DNA from: Chromobacterium paludis | GTDB lineage: Bacteria > Pseudomonadota > Gammaproteobacteria > Burkholderiales > Chromobacteriaceae | Direction: 5' to 3' | Assembly: GCF_008275125.1 (NCBI RefSeq) | Contig: NZ_CP043473.1 | Span: forward strand, 3,968,001 to 4,032,000 | DNA: 64,000 nucleotides | Shown here: positions 9,580 through 21,052 of the stretch, piece by piece | Position numbering within the stretch: position 1 is the first letter of the stretch | Layout: each line of letters starts with the position of its first letter | Program-made: the position numbers and the translations under genes | The notes under the pieces: generated by a model | What the model saw: the letters and a program-made list of their open reading frames with translations, nothing else | The model's database searches: none | What the model was told of the DNA's origin: nothing

Positions 9580-9616
9580 ATTATCTTCCGTGGAAGTTAT
9601 TTCCATGGAAGATAAT
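9580..9616. promoter_or_regulatory. Large inverted repeat, probable MarR operator
   Basis: Two 16-base arms (9580-9595 and 9601-9616) match at 15 of 16 positions around a 5-base spacer. Each arm contains its own TTCC-N2-GGAA palindrome. The repeat sits between the end of the LprI-like gene and the start of the MarR gene, both on the minus strand. Its symmetry and position fit an autoregulatory operator for two regulator dimers. It could also fold in RNA, but no T-tract follows on the minus strand. Confidence 0.6.
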
Positions 9617-9618
9617 TT

Positions 9619-10023
9619 TTAGCGTGGCTCCGGCTGCATCTTGGCCAGTTCGGCGGCGCGCTCGGCGGTGCTGCGCAGCATGCAGTCGGCGCCGACGATG
9701 GCCTCGGAAGTGCCGCCGTCCGGGTCGACGTAAGCCTGGCAATTGGCCGCGCGGTATTGCAGCCACAGGCGTTGCGCGGCCTGCAGGCGCGGTTTGCGCT
9801 TGGCGGATAGTTGATCCATCAGCTTTTGGTAGTTGCCGTTGAGCAGCTTGTCCTGCTTGGCGTGCTCCGCGGCGATGCAGTCCAGCATGGAGGCGGTGGA
9901 GGCGGCCTGATCCATGCATTGGTCGTAGTCGCGGCTGTACAGCGCGGCCTCGTCGCCGCAGGCAATGGCGGCGGCGGACAGCAGGCCGAGCAGGGCGGCG
10001 GCTAGGGAGAGGCGAGTGGTCAT
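9619..10023 (-). CDS. LprI-like secreted protein (DUF1311)
   Basis: This 134-residue protein starts with a signal peptide (about 21 residues, ending near AIACGDE). The mature part matches the DUF1311 / lysozyme-inhibitor LprI N-terminal family: paired Cys residues (YDQCMDQA, MLDCIAAEH, ANCQAY, ADCMLR) and the LLNGNYQKLM / QAAQRLWLQYRAANC pattern. Location should be periplasmic. Only some family members have proven lysozyme-inhibiting activity, so the function is not certain. Confidence 0.75.
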   Translation of the reverse strand: MTTRLSLAAALLGLLSAAAIACGDEAALYSRDYDQCMDQAASTASMLDCIAAEHAKQDKLLNGNYQKLMDQLSAKRKPRLQAAQRLWLQYRAANCQAYVDPDGGTSEAIVGADCMLRSTAERAAELAKMQPEPR

Positions 10024-10042
10024 GAGGAAAACCCGTGAATGC

Positions 10043-10070
10043 GAAAACGCCCCCGTCGGACGGGGGCGTT
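10043..10070 (-). terminator. Rho-independent terminator after acpA-like gene
   Basis: A perfect 10-base stem (10046-10055 with 10061-10070, loop TCGGA) is followed on the minus strand by TTTTC. It sits just beyond the stop of the acid phosphatase gene. Confidence 0.8.
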
Positions 10071-10096
10071 GAACTATAACATGGCGCGGACCGCGA

Positions 10097-11743
10097 TCAG
10101 AGCGCCAGCGCGCCGGTCAAATCGCCCGGCGGCTGGGCGCCGCGTTCGCGGAAGGCCTGATTGCGCAGCTTGACGCCTTCCAGCTCCGGCAGGCCGTGCA
10201 GACGGCTGATGAAGCGGATGATGGAGGTGGTGTCGTAGAAGGTGTGGTCGACATGGCCCTTCTTGGCGAACGGCGAGACGACGATGGCCGGGATGCGGCT
10301 GCCCGGGCCCCAGCGGTCGCCCTTGGGCGGCGCCACGTGGTCCCACCAGCCGCCGTTTTCGTCGTGGGTGATGATGACCACCATATTCTTCCACTGCGGG
10401 CCGCTCATCAGGTGTTGCAGCACATTGGCCACGTGGCGGTCGCCGCTCTCCACGTCGGAATAGCCGGCGTGCATGTTGAGGTTGCCCTGCGGCTTGTAGA
10501 AGGTCACCGCCGGCAGCTTGCCGGCCACCGCGTCGGCGATGAAACGGTTGCTGATCGGGCTGTCGCCCAGGCCGCCGTCGCGCAGGTGCTTCTCGCGGGC
10601 GGGGGCGCCGGGCGCGAACTGCTTGAAGTAGTTGAACGGCTGGTGGTGGTACTGGAAGTTGGGGATGTCCGGACCGCCGCGGCCTTCCAGCGCCGCTTGC
10701 CAGCCGCCGGCGTACCAGGCCCAGCTGACGCCCTTGCGCGACAACAGGTCGCCGATGGTGTCATAGGTTTGCGGCGGCAGGGTGCCGGCGTCGGCCGGAT
10801 CGGCGTAGCGCGGGTCGCCGCCTTCGGCCGGCTTGATGTAGCTGGGCTGGAACGGCGGGGCCATGGTGTTGACCGCGTAGCCGTCCGGCGTGATGGCGCC
10901 GTTGTTGACGAACTGCGGCGGGCCGTCCATCGCGGAGCTCGGCGCTTTCACCTTCAGCTTGTAGCCTTGCGGGCCGTCTTCCAGCACCGCGATTTTCTTG
11001 GCCGCCGCGGTGTCCTTGGCGTGGAAGTATTCCGGCGTGCGGCCGGAGATCAGGAACTGGTGGTTCAGGTAGGAGCCGCCGAAGGCCGCCATGAAGAAGT
11101 TGTCGCACAGCGTGTAGTGACGCGCGATCTGCCACTGGTTCAGGTTCTTCGCCGTTTCGCTGTAATAGCCCATCACCAGCGCGCCGGAGTCGGCCCAGGC
11201 GACGAACTGGTCGTTTTTGCCGCCGTTGATCTGCATCTGGTTTTGGTAGAACAGATGCCACAGGTCGCGCGTGATCACGCCTTCCGGCAGCGGCTGGCCC
11301 TCGGCGTCCTTCAGCGGGAAGGGGCCGTTGGGCAGGTTTTGGATCTTGTTTTCGTCTATCAGGTAATACTTGCCGCCCACGGTTTGGCCGCGCTGCACCA
11401 GGCCGCCCCAGATCTTGGGCAGATTGTTCAGCTTGGAGCCGTCGCGGTCCCGCTGGACACAGGCCTCGGCCGGGACTTGGGACAGCGGATATTTGACGCC
11501 GGGGAAGTTGCCATAGAGGTTGTTGAAGCTGCGGTTTTCCAGGTAGATCACCACCACGTTTTTCACGTGGTGGCGCAGCTTGGCGTCCAGCGGGCCGTGA
11601 GCGGCGGCTTCGGCGGCCTCGCTGGCGACGGCGGGCAGCACGGAGGCGGCGCCGATGGCGGCCAGGCCTTCAAACAGGCGGCGGCGCGACGGATCTTGTG
11701 GCTGGGTTTCGGGAGCAGGTTGCTGCGGGTCGTGTTCCGACAT
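10097..11743 (-). CDS. AcpA-like acid phosphatase / phosphoesterase
   Basis: A 548-residue protein of the PF04185 phosphoesterase family, which holds phospholipase C and the acid phosphatase AcpA. A twin-arginine signal (PSRRRLFEG, residues 18-26) points to folded export to the periplasm. The metal-binding start of the catalytic domain is VVIYLENRSFNNLYG, and later ITHDENGGWWDHVAPP carries the conserved Asp/Glu/His cluster. Shorter than phospholipase C proteins and without their C-terminal domains, it is better called an acid phosphatase. The gene stands alone between terminators and dciA. Confidence 0.85.
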   Translation of the reverse strand: MSEHDPQQPAPETQPQDPSRRRLFEGLAAIGAASVLPAVASEAAEAAAHGPLDAKLRHHVKNVVVIYLENRSFNNLYGNFPGVKYPLSQVPAEACVQRDRDGSKLNNLPKIWGGLVQRGQTVGGKYYLIDENKIQNLPNGPFPLKDAEGQPLPEGVITRDLWHLFYQNQMQINGGKNDQFVAWADSGALVMGYYSETAKNLNQWQIARHYTLCDNFFMAAFGGSYLNHQFLISGRTPEYFHAKDTAAAKKIAVLEDGPQGYKLKVKAPSSAMDGPPQFVNNGAITPDGYAVNTMAPPFQPSYIKPAEGGDPRYADPADAGTLPPQTYDTIGDLLSRKGVSWAWYAGGWQAALEGRGGPDIPNFQYHHQPFNYFKQFAPGAPAREKHLRDGGLGDSPISNRFIADAVAGKLPAVTFYKPQGNLNMHAGYSDVESGDRHVANVLQHLMSGPQWKNMVVIITHDENGGWWDHVAPPKGDRWGPGSRIPAIVVSPFAKKGHVDHTFYDTTSIIRFISRLHGLPELEGVKLRNQAFRERGAQPPGDLTGALAL

Positions 11744-11842
11744 GGGGCGGTCCTCTATCCATTGCGAGTGGGATGGGAAAGTGCCGCCACTTTACTCCGC
11801 TTCGATGAAGATATGAAGGCGTAGAGGCCTATGGCATGGGAT

Positions 11843-12271
11843 TCAGCCGCGGCGCTGGTGGGCGATCAAGCGCGCCAGCGCGCGCCTCACTTCCGGGTGG
11901 CTGATGCTGTCGGCGGCCTGCTCCATGCCGTCGAGCGCGTTTTCGCTGATGGCCAGCGTCTTCGGCTTCTTGGGGCGGACGATCTGCAAGGCCACCTTGA
12001 CCCGCACCTTGGTGGCGATGTAGCCCTGCTGCGCCAGCTGCGGCAGCAGGCCGGGCGCGCTCATGCGCAGCCGCGCGGCCACGATGCCGTTGTCGGCGTG
12101 GATCACCAGCTCGTCGTCGCGGATGCGCACGGCGCGGCAGGCCTCGGCCATGGCCGGCGGAATCAGCTTCTTGAAGGCGCGGTCCAGCGCCATCAGCTCG
12201 CGCGCGGCGGCGGTGAGGCGGGCCAGGGTCTGATCCTGGCGGGCGATGTCGTTGAGCGGGCGTCCGGACAT
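11843..12271 (-). CDS. dciA: DciA family replication protein (DUF721)
   Basis: This 142-residue protein matches DUF721/DciA, the helicase-loading factor that handles DnaB in bacteria without DnaC. The N-terminal part fits the family (LAALTAAARELMALDRAF-like helix, then KKLIPPAMAEACRAVRIRDD), with a short basic C-terminal tail (IVRPKKPKTLAI onward). In many relatives dciA lies close to secA; here 5.8 kb of other genes separates them. An upstream ATG at 12301 is possible; neither start has a good ribosome site, and 12271 (MSGRPLND) is the more typical beginning. Confidence 0.75.
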   Translation of the reverse strand: MSGRPLNDIARQDQTLARLTAAARELMALDRAFKKLIPPAMAEACRAVRIRDDELVIHADNGIVAARLRMSAPGLLPQLAQQGYIATKVRVKVALQIVRPKKPKTLAISENALDGMEQAADSISHPEVRRALARLIAHQRRG

Positions 12272-12326
12272 GGGAGGGAGAGTCAGCGGTGAATGAGGCA
12301 TTGTAGCACCGCGCGGGCGGCGCCAT

Positions 12327-12354
12327 GAAAACGGGCGCCGCTGCGGGCGCCCGT
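12327..12354 (-). terminator. Terminator after the ABC transporter unit
   Basis: An 8-base GC stem (12331-12338 with 12347-12354) is followed on the minus strand by TTTTC. It lies 20 bases past the stop of the ABC ATPase gene. Confidence 0.65.
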
Positions 12355-12373
12355 CGGTCGGGTGTGGCGTGGC

Positions 12374-13687
12374 TTATTGGCCGCCTTCCACGTCTTCCAG
12401 GCTGAAGGTCTCGGTGTGGTCGTTGTAGGAGAAAATCTCCGCGTAGCGGCCCCAGCTGATCACCGTGTCCAGCGTTTCCTCGGCGGCCTGGTCGGACAGG
12501 GAGTCTTCCAGCTCCTGGGCGAAGCGCAGCCGCGGCGCGCGCTGGCCGGGGCGCTCCTGCAGCACCTTGCGGATGTGGGCGGCCATCGGCACGTGGCGCA
12601 GCAGGTGTTCGGCGAACAGCACCTTGCGCTCCTGGGTGCCGTAGTCGGCGAACAGCTTGCCGGCATTGGTCAGCAGGATGTCGCCGTCCTTCAGTTCGAC
12701 GAAGCCCAGGTGTTCCAGGATTTCCGCCACCGGGAACAGATCGTCCACCTCCAGCCGCAGCTTCTCGGCGATTTCCGGCATGTCGGCCTTGCCGAAGTAC
12801 GGTTCCTGCGCCACTTCCTCGATCAGGCCGGCCATCAGGTTGGTGGACACCTCGGGCAGCTGGCTGCCGATTTCCAGCGGCAGCTTGTGCAGGGTGTGGG
12901 CGCTGCGGCGCGCGGTCATCAGCGCGTAGATGTCGTCCACCATCTTGCGGAAGGCCGGGTCCAGCCGGTTGCGGCGGTGCGGGAAGGGCACCTTGATCTC
13001 GGCCACCACGCGGCCGGGATTGGACGACAGCACCAGGATGCGGTCGCACATGAACACCGCTTCCTCGATATTGTGGGTGACGATCAGCACGGACTTGATC
13101 GGCAGCTGGCCCTGGCTCCACAGGTCCAGCATGTCGGTGCGCAAGGTCTCGGCGGTCAGCACGTCCAGCGCCGAGAACGGCTCGTCCATCAGCAACAGGG
13201 TGGGGTTGACCACCAGGCCGCGGGCGAAGCCCACGCGCTGGCGCATGCCGCCGGACAGTTCGCGCGGGTAGGCGTTTTCAAAGCCGTCCAGGCCGATGAG
13301 GTCGATGGCGGCCAGCGCGCGGCGGCGGCGCTCCTTGGCGTCCACGCCCAATGCTTCCAGGCCGGCCTCCACGTTTTGCAGCACGGTCAGCCACGGAAAC
13401 AGGGCGAAAGTCTGGAACACCATGGACACGCCTTCGGCCGGTCCCTTCAGCGGCTTGCCCAGATAATTGACCTCGCCGCTGCTTTGCTGGATCAGGCCGG
13501 CGATGATGCGCAACAGCGTGGATTTGCCGGAGCCGGAGCGGCCCAAGAGGCCGACGATCTCGCCCTCGCGCAGCGTCAGGTTGACGTCGTCCAGCACCTG
13601 GATTTCGTCGCTGCCCTTGGAGAAGCCGCGGCAGACGTTTTTCAGCTTGAAGATTTCTTGACCCAAGGCGGTATGGTTAGTCGTCAT
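12374..13687 (-). CDS. ABC transporter ATPase, nitrate/sulfonate class, with C-terminal extension
   Basis: The first 260 residues form an ABC ATPase: Walker A GRSGSGKST, signature LSGGMRQRV, Walker B LLLMDEPFSALD, switch His in VTHNIEEAV. The rest (to residue 437) is an AAA-associated C-terminal domain with winged-helix character, known from a subset of importers of this class. Relatives import nitrate, sulfonate, bicarbonate or similar anions, but substrate is set by a binding protein, and none is encoded here. The gene is 13 bases downstream of its permease. Confidence 0.85.
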   Translation of the reverse strand: MTTNHTALGQEIFKLKNVCRGFSKGSDEIQVLDDVNLTLREGEIVGLLGRSGSGKSTLLRIIAGLIQQSSGEVNYLGKPLKGPAEGVSMVFQTFALFPWLTVLQNVEAGLEALGVDAKERRRRALAAIDLIGLDGFENAYPRELSGGMRQRVGFARGLVVNPTLLLMDEPFSALDVLTAETLRTDMLDLWSQGQLPIKSVLIVTHNIEEAVFMCDRILVLSSNPGRVVAEIKVPFPHRRNRLDPAFRKMVDDIYALMTARRSAHTLHKLPLEIGSQLPEVSTNLMAGLIEEVAQEPYFGKADMPEIAEKLRLEVDDLFPVAEILEHLGFVELKDGDILLTNAGKLFADYGTQERKVLFAEHLLRHVPMAAHIRKVLQERPGQRAPRLRFAQELEDSLSDQAAEETLDTVISWGRYAEIFSYNDHTETFSLEDVEGGQ

Positions 13688-13700
13688 GCTTGGGGCCCCC

Positions 13701-15440
13701 TTAGTTGAGACGGAGTTTGTTTTCGGCGATGGCGTACAGCGGCCGCCACAGCAGGCGGTTGAACAACACCACGAACATCGACATCACGGCAATGCCGAGC
13801 AGAATCTTGGGATAGTCGCCGGCGGCGGTGGTCTGCGCGATATAGGCGCCCAGGCCGTGGGCGGCCAGCTTGTCGTTGCCCCAGGACACGAACTCGGACA
13901 CGATGCTGGCGTTCCAGGCGCCGCCCGATGCCGTGATCGCGCCGGTGACGTAGTAGGGGAAGATGCCCGGCAGCATGACCTGGCGCCACCACTGCCAGCC
14001 GCGGATGCGGAAATTGGCCGCGGCTTCCTTGAAGTCGTTGGGGAAGGCGGTGGCGCCGGCCACCACGTTGAACAGGATGTACCACTGCGTGCCCAGCACG
14101 ATCAGCGGCGACAGCCAGATGTCCGGGTTCAGCTTGAAGTGGACGATGAAGACCACGAACACCGGGAACAGCAGATTGGCCGGGAAGGCGGCCAGGAACT
14201 GCGCCAGCGGCTGCACTTTTTCGGCCAGGGCCGGGCGCAGGCCGATCAGCACGCCCAGCGGCACCCAGATCACCGAGGCGACGGCGATCAAGAGGCTGAC
14301 GCGCAAGAGCGTGATCAGGCCCAGACCCAGGACTTTCAATATCTCCCAGCCGCCGACCTCGGTCGCCATGAAATGCACCAGCTTGCTGGCCAGCAGGACG
14401 GCCAGCACGGCGATCAGCGACCACCACAGCACGTCGATGCCGCGCGACATGGGCGTATGGTCTTCGGAGTGGATGCCCTTGGGCAGGCTGATGTTCAGCT
14501 TCAGGCGCGCGGTCTTCTTCAGCAGCTTGCCGAAGGGCTTCAGCAATTGTTGAATGGCGCGGGTGCGCTGGATCAGGTTCAGCACCCACGACTCCGGCGC
14601 GGCCTGGCTCATGGTGTCTTCCAGCCGGAACTTGTCGGCCCAGGCCACCAGCGGGCGGAACAGGAACTGGTCGTAGATCAGGATCACGATGGACATGGTC
14701 AGGATCACCCAGCCGACGGCGGCCAGATCCTTGTGCTGGATCGCCATGGCCAGATAAGAGCCGACGCCGGGCAGCATCACGGTCTTGTCGCCGACGGTGA
14801 TGGCTTCCGACGCCACCACGAAGAACCAGCCGCCGGACATGCTCATCATCATGTTCCAGATCATGCCGGGCATCGCGTACGGCACTTCCAGCTTCCAGAA
14901 CTTCTGCCAGGCGGACAGCCTGAGGTTCACCGATACCTCCTGCAGATCGCGCGGCACGGTGCGCAGGCTCTGGTAGAAGCTGAAGGTCATGTTCCAGGCC
15001 TGGCTGGTGAAGATGGCGAAGATGGCAGCGCATTCCGCGCCCAGCACACGGCCTGGGAACAGGGCCAGGAAAAAGGTGACGGTGAACGAGATGTAGCCCA
15101 GCACCGGCACCGACTGCAGGATGTCCAGTATCGGCACCAGCAAGAGGCCGGCGCGGCGGCTCTTGGCCGCCAGCGTGCCGTAGATCAGCGTGAACACCAG
15201 GGCGGCGACCATGGCCGCCAGCATGCGCAGCGTGGTGCGCAAGGCGTATCCCGGCAGATTGCCCGGATCCAGCGTGATCGGTATGGTCTGCAGCGCGGTG
15301 ATCGGCGCCCAGGTGGCGCGGATGCCGGTGGTGGCCAGCAGCAGGAAGCCGAGTATCAGCGGAAACGCGATCAAGTCCCAGCGATTGGGGATCAGCCGCC
15401 GGGCGGTGGCGGGCATGAAGTGGCGGACGGCGGTGGTCAT
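13701..15440 (-). CDS. ABC transporter permease with two fused permease domains
   Basis: This 579-residue membrane protein contains two binding-protein-dependent permease domains in tandem (about residues 70-270 and 370-565), each with the EAA-type loop that contacts the ATPase (RDLQEVSVNLRLSAWQKFWK in the first; NDFKEAAANFRIRGWQWWRQ in the second). A single chain thus replaces the usual permease dimer. About twelve membrane segments are expected. It forms an operon with the downstream ATPase. The start ATG at 15440 has GGAGAGG 5-6 bases upstream. Substrate unknown. Confidence 0.85.
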   Translation of the reverse strand: MTTAVRHFMPATARRLIPNRWDLIAFPLILGFLLLATTGIRATWAPITALQTIPITLDPGNLPGYALRTTLRMLAAMVAALVFTLIYGTLAAKSRRAGLLLVPILDILQSVPVLGYISFTVTFFLALFPGRVLGAECAAIFAIFTSQAWNMTFSFYQSLRTVPRDLQEVSVNLRLSAWQKFWKLEVPYAMPGMIWNMMMSMSGGWFFVVASEAITVGDKTVMLPGVGSYLAMAIQHKDLAAVGWVILTMSIVILIYDQFLFRPLVAWADKFRLEDTMSQAAPESWVLNLIQRTRAIQQLLKPFGKLLKKTARLKLNISLPKGIHSEDHTPMSRGIDVLWWSLIAVLAVLLASKLVHFMATEVGGWEILKVLGLGLITLLRVSLLIAVASVIWVPLGVLIGLRPALAEKVQPLAQFLAAFPANLLFPVFVVFIVHFKLNPDIWLSPLIVLGTQWYILFNVVAGATAFPNDFKEAAANFRIRGWQWWRQVMLPGIFPYYVTGAITASGGAWNASIVSEFVSWGNDKLAAHGLGAYIAQTTAAGDYPKILLGIAVMSMFVVLFNRLLWRPLYAIAENKLRLN

Positions 15441-15737
15441 CAGGCCTCTCCGGTTTTATGGATTTGTTCCGGCGGTCCGCGGCCTTGCGGCGGCGGGCCG
15501 TATGCTTGCGTGGGGCGCGCCGGTCGTGATGGACGGCTGAATGGCTCGACACTTCACCGTAGCACTGCACTTGCCTGTCCGAATGCCGAGCCTAGGCGGT
15601 CATGCCGCTGAGCGCGCCAGAATATTGCCGGGACGGTTCCGGTCAGGGCATGCATGCTACCAGAGATGGCATAAAACGATTGTGAAAAACGCCGGCGGAT
15701 GCGTGGGTATTTTGTGACGAAATGTAGCGCAAAAAAA
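15441..15737. other. Intergenic region upstream of the ABC permease
   Basis: About 300 bases between the permease start and the PhoD terminator. It must hold the ABC unit promoter on the minus strand, but I found no convincing -35/-10 pair. Open frames in it look like chance products of high G+C. No RNA gene seen. Confidence 0.4.
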
Positions 15738-15759
15738 GCCGCCGGCATAAGCCGGCGGC
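15731..15759 (-). terminator. Terminator after phoD
   Basis: A perfect 9-base stem (15738-15746 with 15751-15759, loop ATAA) followed on the minus strand by seven T. It lies 17 bases past the phoD stop. Confidence 0.9.
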
Positions 15760-15775
15760 GCGGGTGCGGCGGGGG

Positions 15776-17815
15776 TTACAGCACGTTGAGCGCGGGCGAG
15801 CCGGCAGGCACTTCCACGGTTTGCGTGCTGGCGGTGGCCGGCGACGGCGCCACGCCGTTCGCCAGCTTGGCCATTTTGTGGAAAGTGCAGCTGAGTTTGG
15901 CCGGCGTCAGCGTCACCACGGCGTAGCCTTGGGCGTCGGTGTCGACGTATTTGATCCAGTTGCCGTTGAACTGCGTGAGCGTGGTGTTGAAGGTGTTGAC
16001 CGTCTGGCCGTTCACCGTCTGGTAGATCAGCGGCTTGGCCTTGGAGAAGGCCGGCACGGTGTCCACCACGTTCTTGAAGTAGCTGAAGAAGGAGTTGCTG
16101 GATACGCCGGCGGTGACCAGGTCCACCATCACCGGCGACGGGCTGGCGGCGTCGAAATCGTCCATGACCTGGCCGGCGAAGAAGGCGTGGATATCGCCGG
16201 TGAGGCCCACCACATTGCCGATATTGTTGCTCTTCAGGAAGCCCATCAGCGTCTTGCGCTCGCTGTTGTAGCCGTCCCATTGGTCCGCGTTCAGGATGTA
16301 CTGGTTCAGCAGCAGGGACGGCGGCAGATTGCTGTCCAGCACCGGCTTCACCGCCGCCGCGAACACGCCCGCGCTGATGGCGCCGCCGCTGAAGCCGCTC
16401 AGCGCGGCCTGGGTCTGGGCATAGCTCAACTTCGGCGTGGCGCCGCTGGTGTCGGCCGCCAGCAGGTCCTGGTACAGCGCGCCCATCAGCTGTTGCTGCT
16501 GGGCGGCGGCAAGGTTGAGGCCGAAATTCTGCGCCAGCGCGGCGGCCAGACCCTGTTCCAGCAGGCCGGCCACGGCCATGGTGCCGTCCACGCCCATGCG
16601 CAGCAGCGACACTTCATTGCCCCACAGCTTCCAGGTGGTGGTGGCGCTTTGCATCTGTTGTTGCCACCAGTTGCGCTGGGTCTCGCCCAGAATGGAGGCG
16701 TTCAGCAGATTGCCGCCGGTGGAGGCCATCTTGGCCGCTTCGGCCTGGGCCAGAATGGTCTTGGGAACGAAGTAGCGGCTGCCGATTTCGCTGCCGACGG
16801 CGGTCTCCGGAATGATGTGGTCGGAACGGTACAGGCGCTCGTCGGTCATCACCAGGGTGGCCAGGTTGCCGAAGGCGAAGCTGCGGTAGATCTGGATGTT
16901 CTGGAACGAGGGGTTGCTCAGATTGATGCTGACATCGGCCGGCGTGTATTCGAACCAGGCTTGATTGGCGCTGCGGCGGCGCGGCGTTTGCGGCGTGCTG
17001 TCGTCGCTGGCGGTGTATTCCTGACGGTCTTGCCAGCAGTCGTCCGAGAACTCGTGGTCGTCCCAGATCGAGATCATCGGGAAGTTGGCGTGCATGGCCT
17101 GGATGCGCGGGTCGGCGCGGTAGCTCTTGTATAGGTAGCGGTAGTCGGCCAGCGTGGTGGCGTAGGTCGCGCCGTCGGCGCGCTTGGTGCCGTTGGGCAG
17201 GCTCAATGCGGCGTGGCGCGTTTCATTGCCGCCGCTCTGGAAGCCGGCGCCGACGGTTTCATAGATGTAATCACCCAGGTGCAGCACGAAATCGAGGTCC
17301 AGCTTGGCGATTTCATCGAAGGCGCCCCAGTGGTTGACGCTCCAGTCCTGACAGGTGATGAAGGCGAACTTCAGCTGCGACAGAGGGGTGCCGGCGGCCG
17401 GTGCGGTCTTGGTGCGGCCGGTGGTGCTGACGGTGCTGCCGGTCAGGAAACGGTAGTAGTAAGTCGTGGCGCTGCTGAGGCCGGTGACCTTGTGGCGCAC
17501 GGTGTAGTCCCAGCCCGGGTCGGCGCTGAGCGCCAGGTTGACCAGCAGGTTGGAGAAATCGGGCTTGTCGGAAACCTGCACCGTGACGGCGAGGGCATTG
17601 ACGCCGTCGCCGCCGTCGACGCGGGTCCACAGGATGACGCTGTCCGGGCGAGGATCGCCGGAGGCCACGCCCAGATTGAAAGCCTTGCCTGCCGCCAGCT
17701 GGCTTTGGCTGGGCGTCGCGCTGCTGTCGCCACCGCCGCCGCAGGCTGTCAGGCCGCTGCTGGCTACGGAGACCGTCAGAAAACTGCCCCATTTGAGGAA
17801 TTGCCGCCTATCCAT
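15776..17815 (-). CDS. phoD: PhoD-type alkaline phosphatase
   Basis: A 679-residue phosphatase/phosphodiesterase of the PhoD family, releasing phosphate from organic esters outside the cytoplasm. The N-terminus combines a twin-arginine-like start (DRRQFLKWGSF) with a Leu-Thr-Ala-Cys lipobox at residues 22-25, suggesting a Tat-exported lipoprotein. After an N-terminal beta domain (to about residue 130), the metal-binding core shows ITCQDWSVNHWGAFDEIA, LDFVLHLGDYIYE, SIWDDHEFSDDCW and later GLTGDIHAFFAG. Phosphate control would be expected, but I saw no clear Pho box upstream. Confidence 0.9.
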   Translation of the reverse strand: MDRRQFLKWGSFLTVSVASSGLTACGGGGDSSATPSQSQLAAGKAFNLGVASGDPRPDSVILWTRVDGGDGVNALAVTVQVSDKPDFSNLLVNLALSADPGWDYTVRHKVTGLSSATTYYYRFLTGSTVSTTGRTKTAPAAGTPLSQLKFAFITCQDWSVNHWGAFDEIAKLDLDFVLHLGDYIYETVGAGFQSGGNETRHAALSLPNGTKRADGATYATTLADYRYLYKSYRADPRIQAMHANFPMISIWDDHEFSDDCWQDRQEYTASDDSTPQTPRRRSANQAWFEYTPADVSINLSNPSFQNIQIYRSFAFGNLATLVMTDERLYRSDHIIPETAVGSEIGSRYFVPKTILAQAEAAKMASTGGNLLNASILGETQRNWWQQQMQSATTTWKLWGNEVSLLRMGVDGTMAVAGLLEQGLAAALAQNFGLNLAAAQQQQLMGALYQDLLAADTSGATPKLSYAQTQAALSGFSGGAISAGVFAAAVKPVLDSNLPPSLLLNQYILNADQWDGYNSERKTLMGFLKSNNIGNVVGLTGDIHAFFAGQVMDDFDAASPSPVMVDLVTAGVSSNSFFSYFKNVVDTVPAFSKAKPLIYQTVNGQTVNTFNTTLTQFNGNWIKYVDTDAQGYAVVTLTPAKLSCTFHKMAKLANGVAPSPATASTQTVEVPAGSPALNVL

Positions 17816-18006
17816 CGCTTCTCCAAGTGCTTATGTTGTCGGTATGTAAACTGCTGATTATTGCAATTGAATATTTAAATATCGTGAATGGTTCGGTCAA
17901 TTAAATCGAGCGTTTGCTCTATCATGCGTAGTCTAAATCCAACAGTAGTCTGTTACCCTAGTCTTGATCTGGCGCACCCTCGCCCCCATAACCATGGCTG
18001 GGAATG

Positions 18007-18015
18007 TGCTACACT
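18007..18015 (+). promoter_or_regulatory. Probable extended -10 promoter element of secA
   Basis: TG-C-TACACT at 18007-18015 has the form of an extended -10 box. No good -35 lies 17 bases upstream. The untranslated leader to the secA ATG would be about 50 bases and contains a run of seven T. Confidence 0.4.
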
Positions 18016-18072
18016 TTTCAGCATTTTTTTGCGGACACGTTTTCCGGCCCGCTGGTTTCTGGATTCGACTAC

Positions 18073-20784
<2,712 letters not shown>

Positions 20785-20804
20785 CGCGCTGATTGTTGCC
20801 CCGG

Positions 20805-20834
20805 AAAAAGCCGACGCTCGCGTCGGCTTTTTTT
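20805..20834 (+). terminator. Terminator after secA
   Basis: A perfect 12-base A/T-capped stem (loop CTCG) ends in seven T. Its A-rich left arm means it could also act on the other strand. Confidence 0.92.
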
Positions 20835-21030
20835 GCGCCCGGCGATGGCCAGTCTTTGCAAGGCCATGCCAGGGTGATAGCATGGCGGCGGGTCAACAGT
20901 TCACCCAGGCGTCGCCGGCGATTTCGCCACGCTAAACCTGTCTTGGCAGCATCACCCACATAAAGCTTGGCTCGAACCCCGTGCCAGGCCGCAACGGCGA
21001 CCGCGGCAGTCCTTCCCGACTTTGGCACGC

Positions 21031-21052
21031 AGACAGGATTCGAACCATGTCT
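21031..21052 (+). promoter_or_regulatory. Hairpin covering the ribosome site and start codon of the DUF2087 gene
   Basis: AGACA-GG (21031-21037) can pair with CC-a-TGTCT (21045-21052) around a 7-base loop, with one bulged A. The AGGA ribosome site (21035-21038) and the ATG (21047-21049) both lie inside this stem-loop. It could lower translation until melted. The other strand of the same stretch resembles a tRNA T-arm. Confidence 0.35.

Noticed and set aside
17816..18000. A Pho box before phoD
   Set aside because: I looked on both strands for paired CTGTCAT-like units and saw none clear enough to report.
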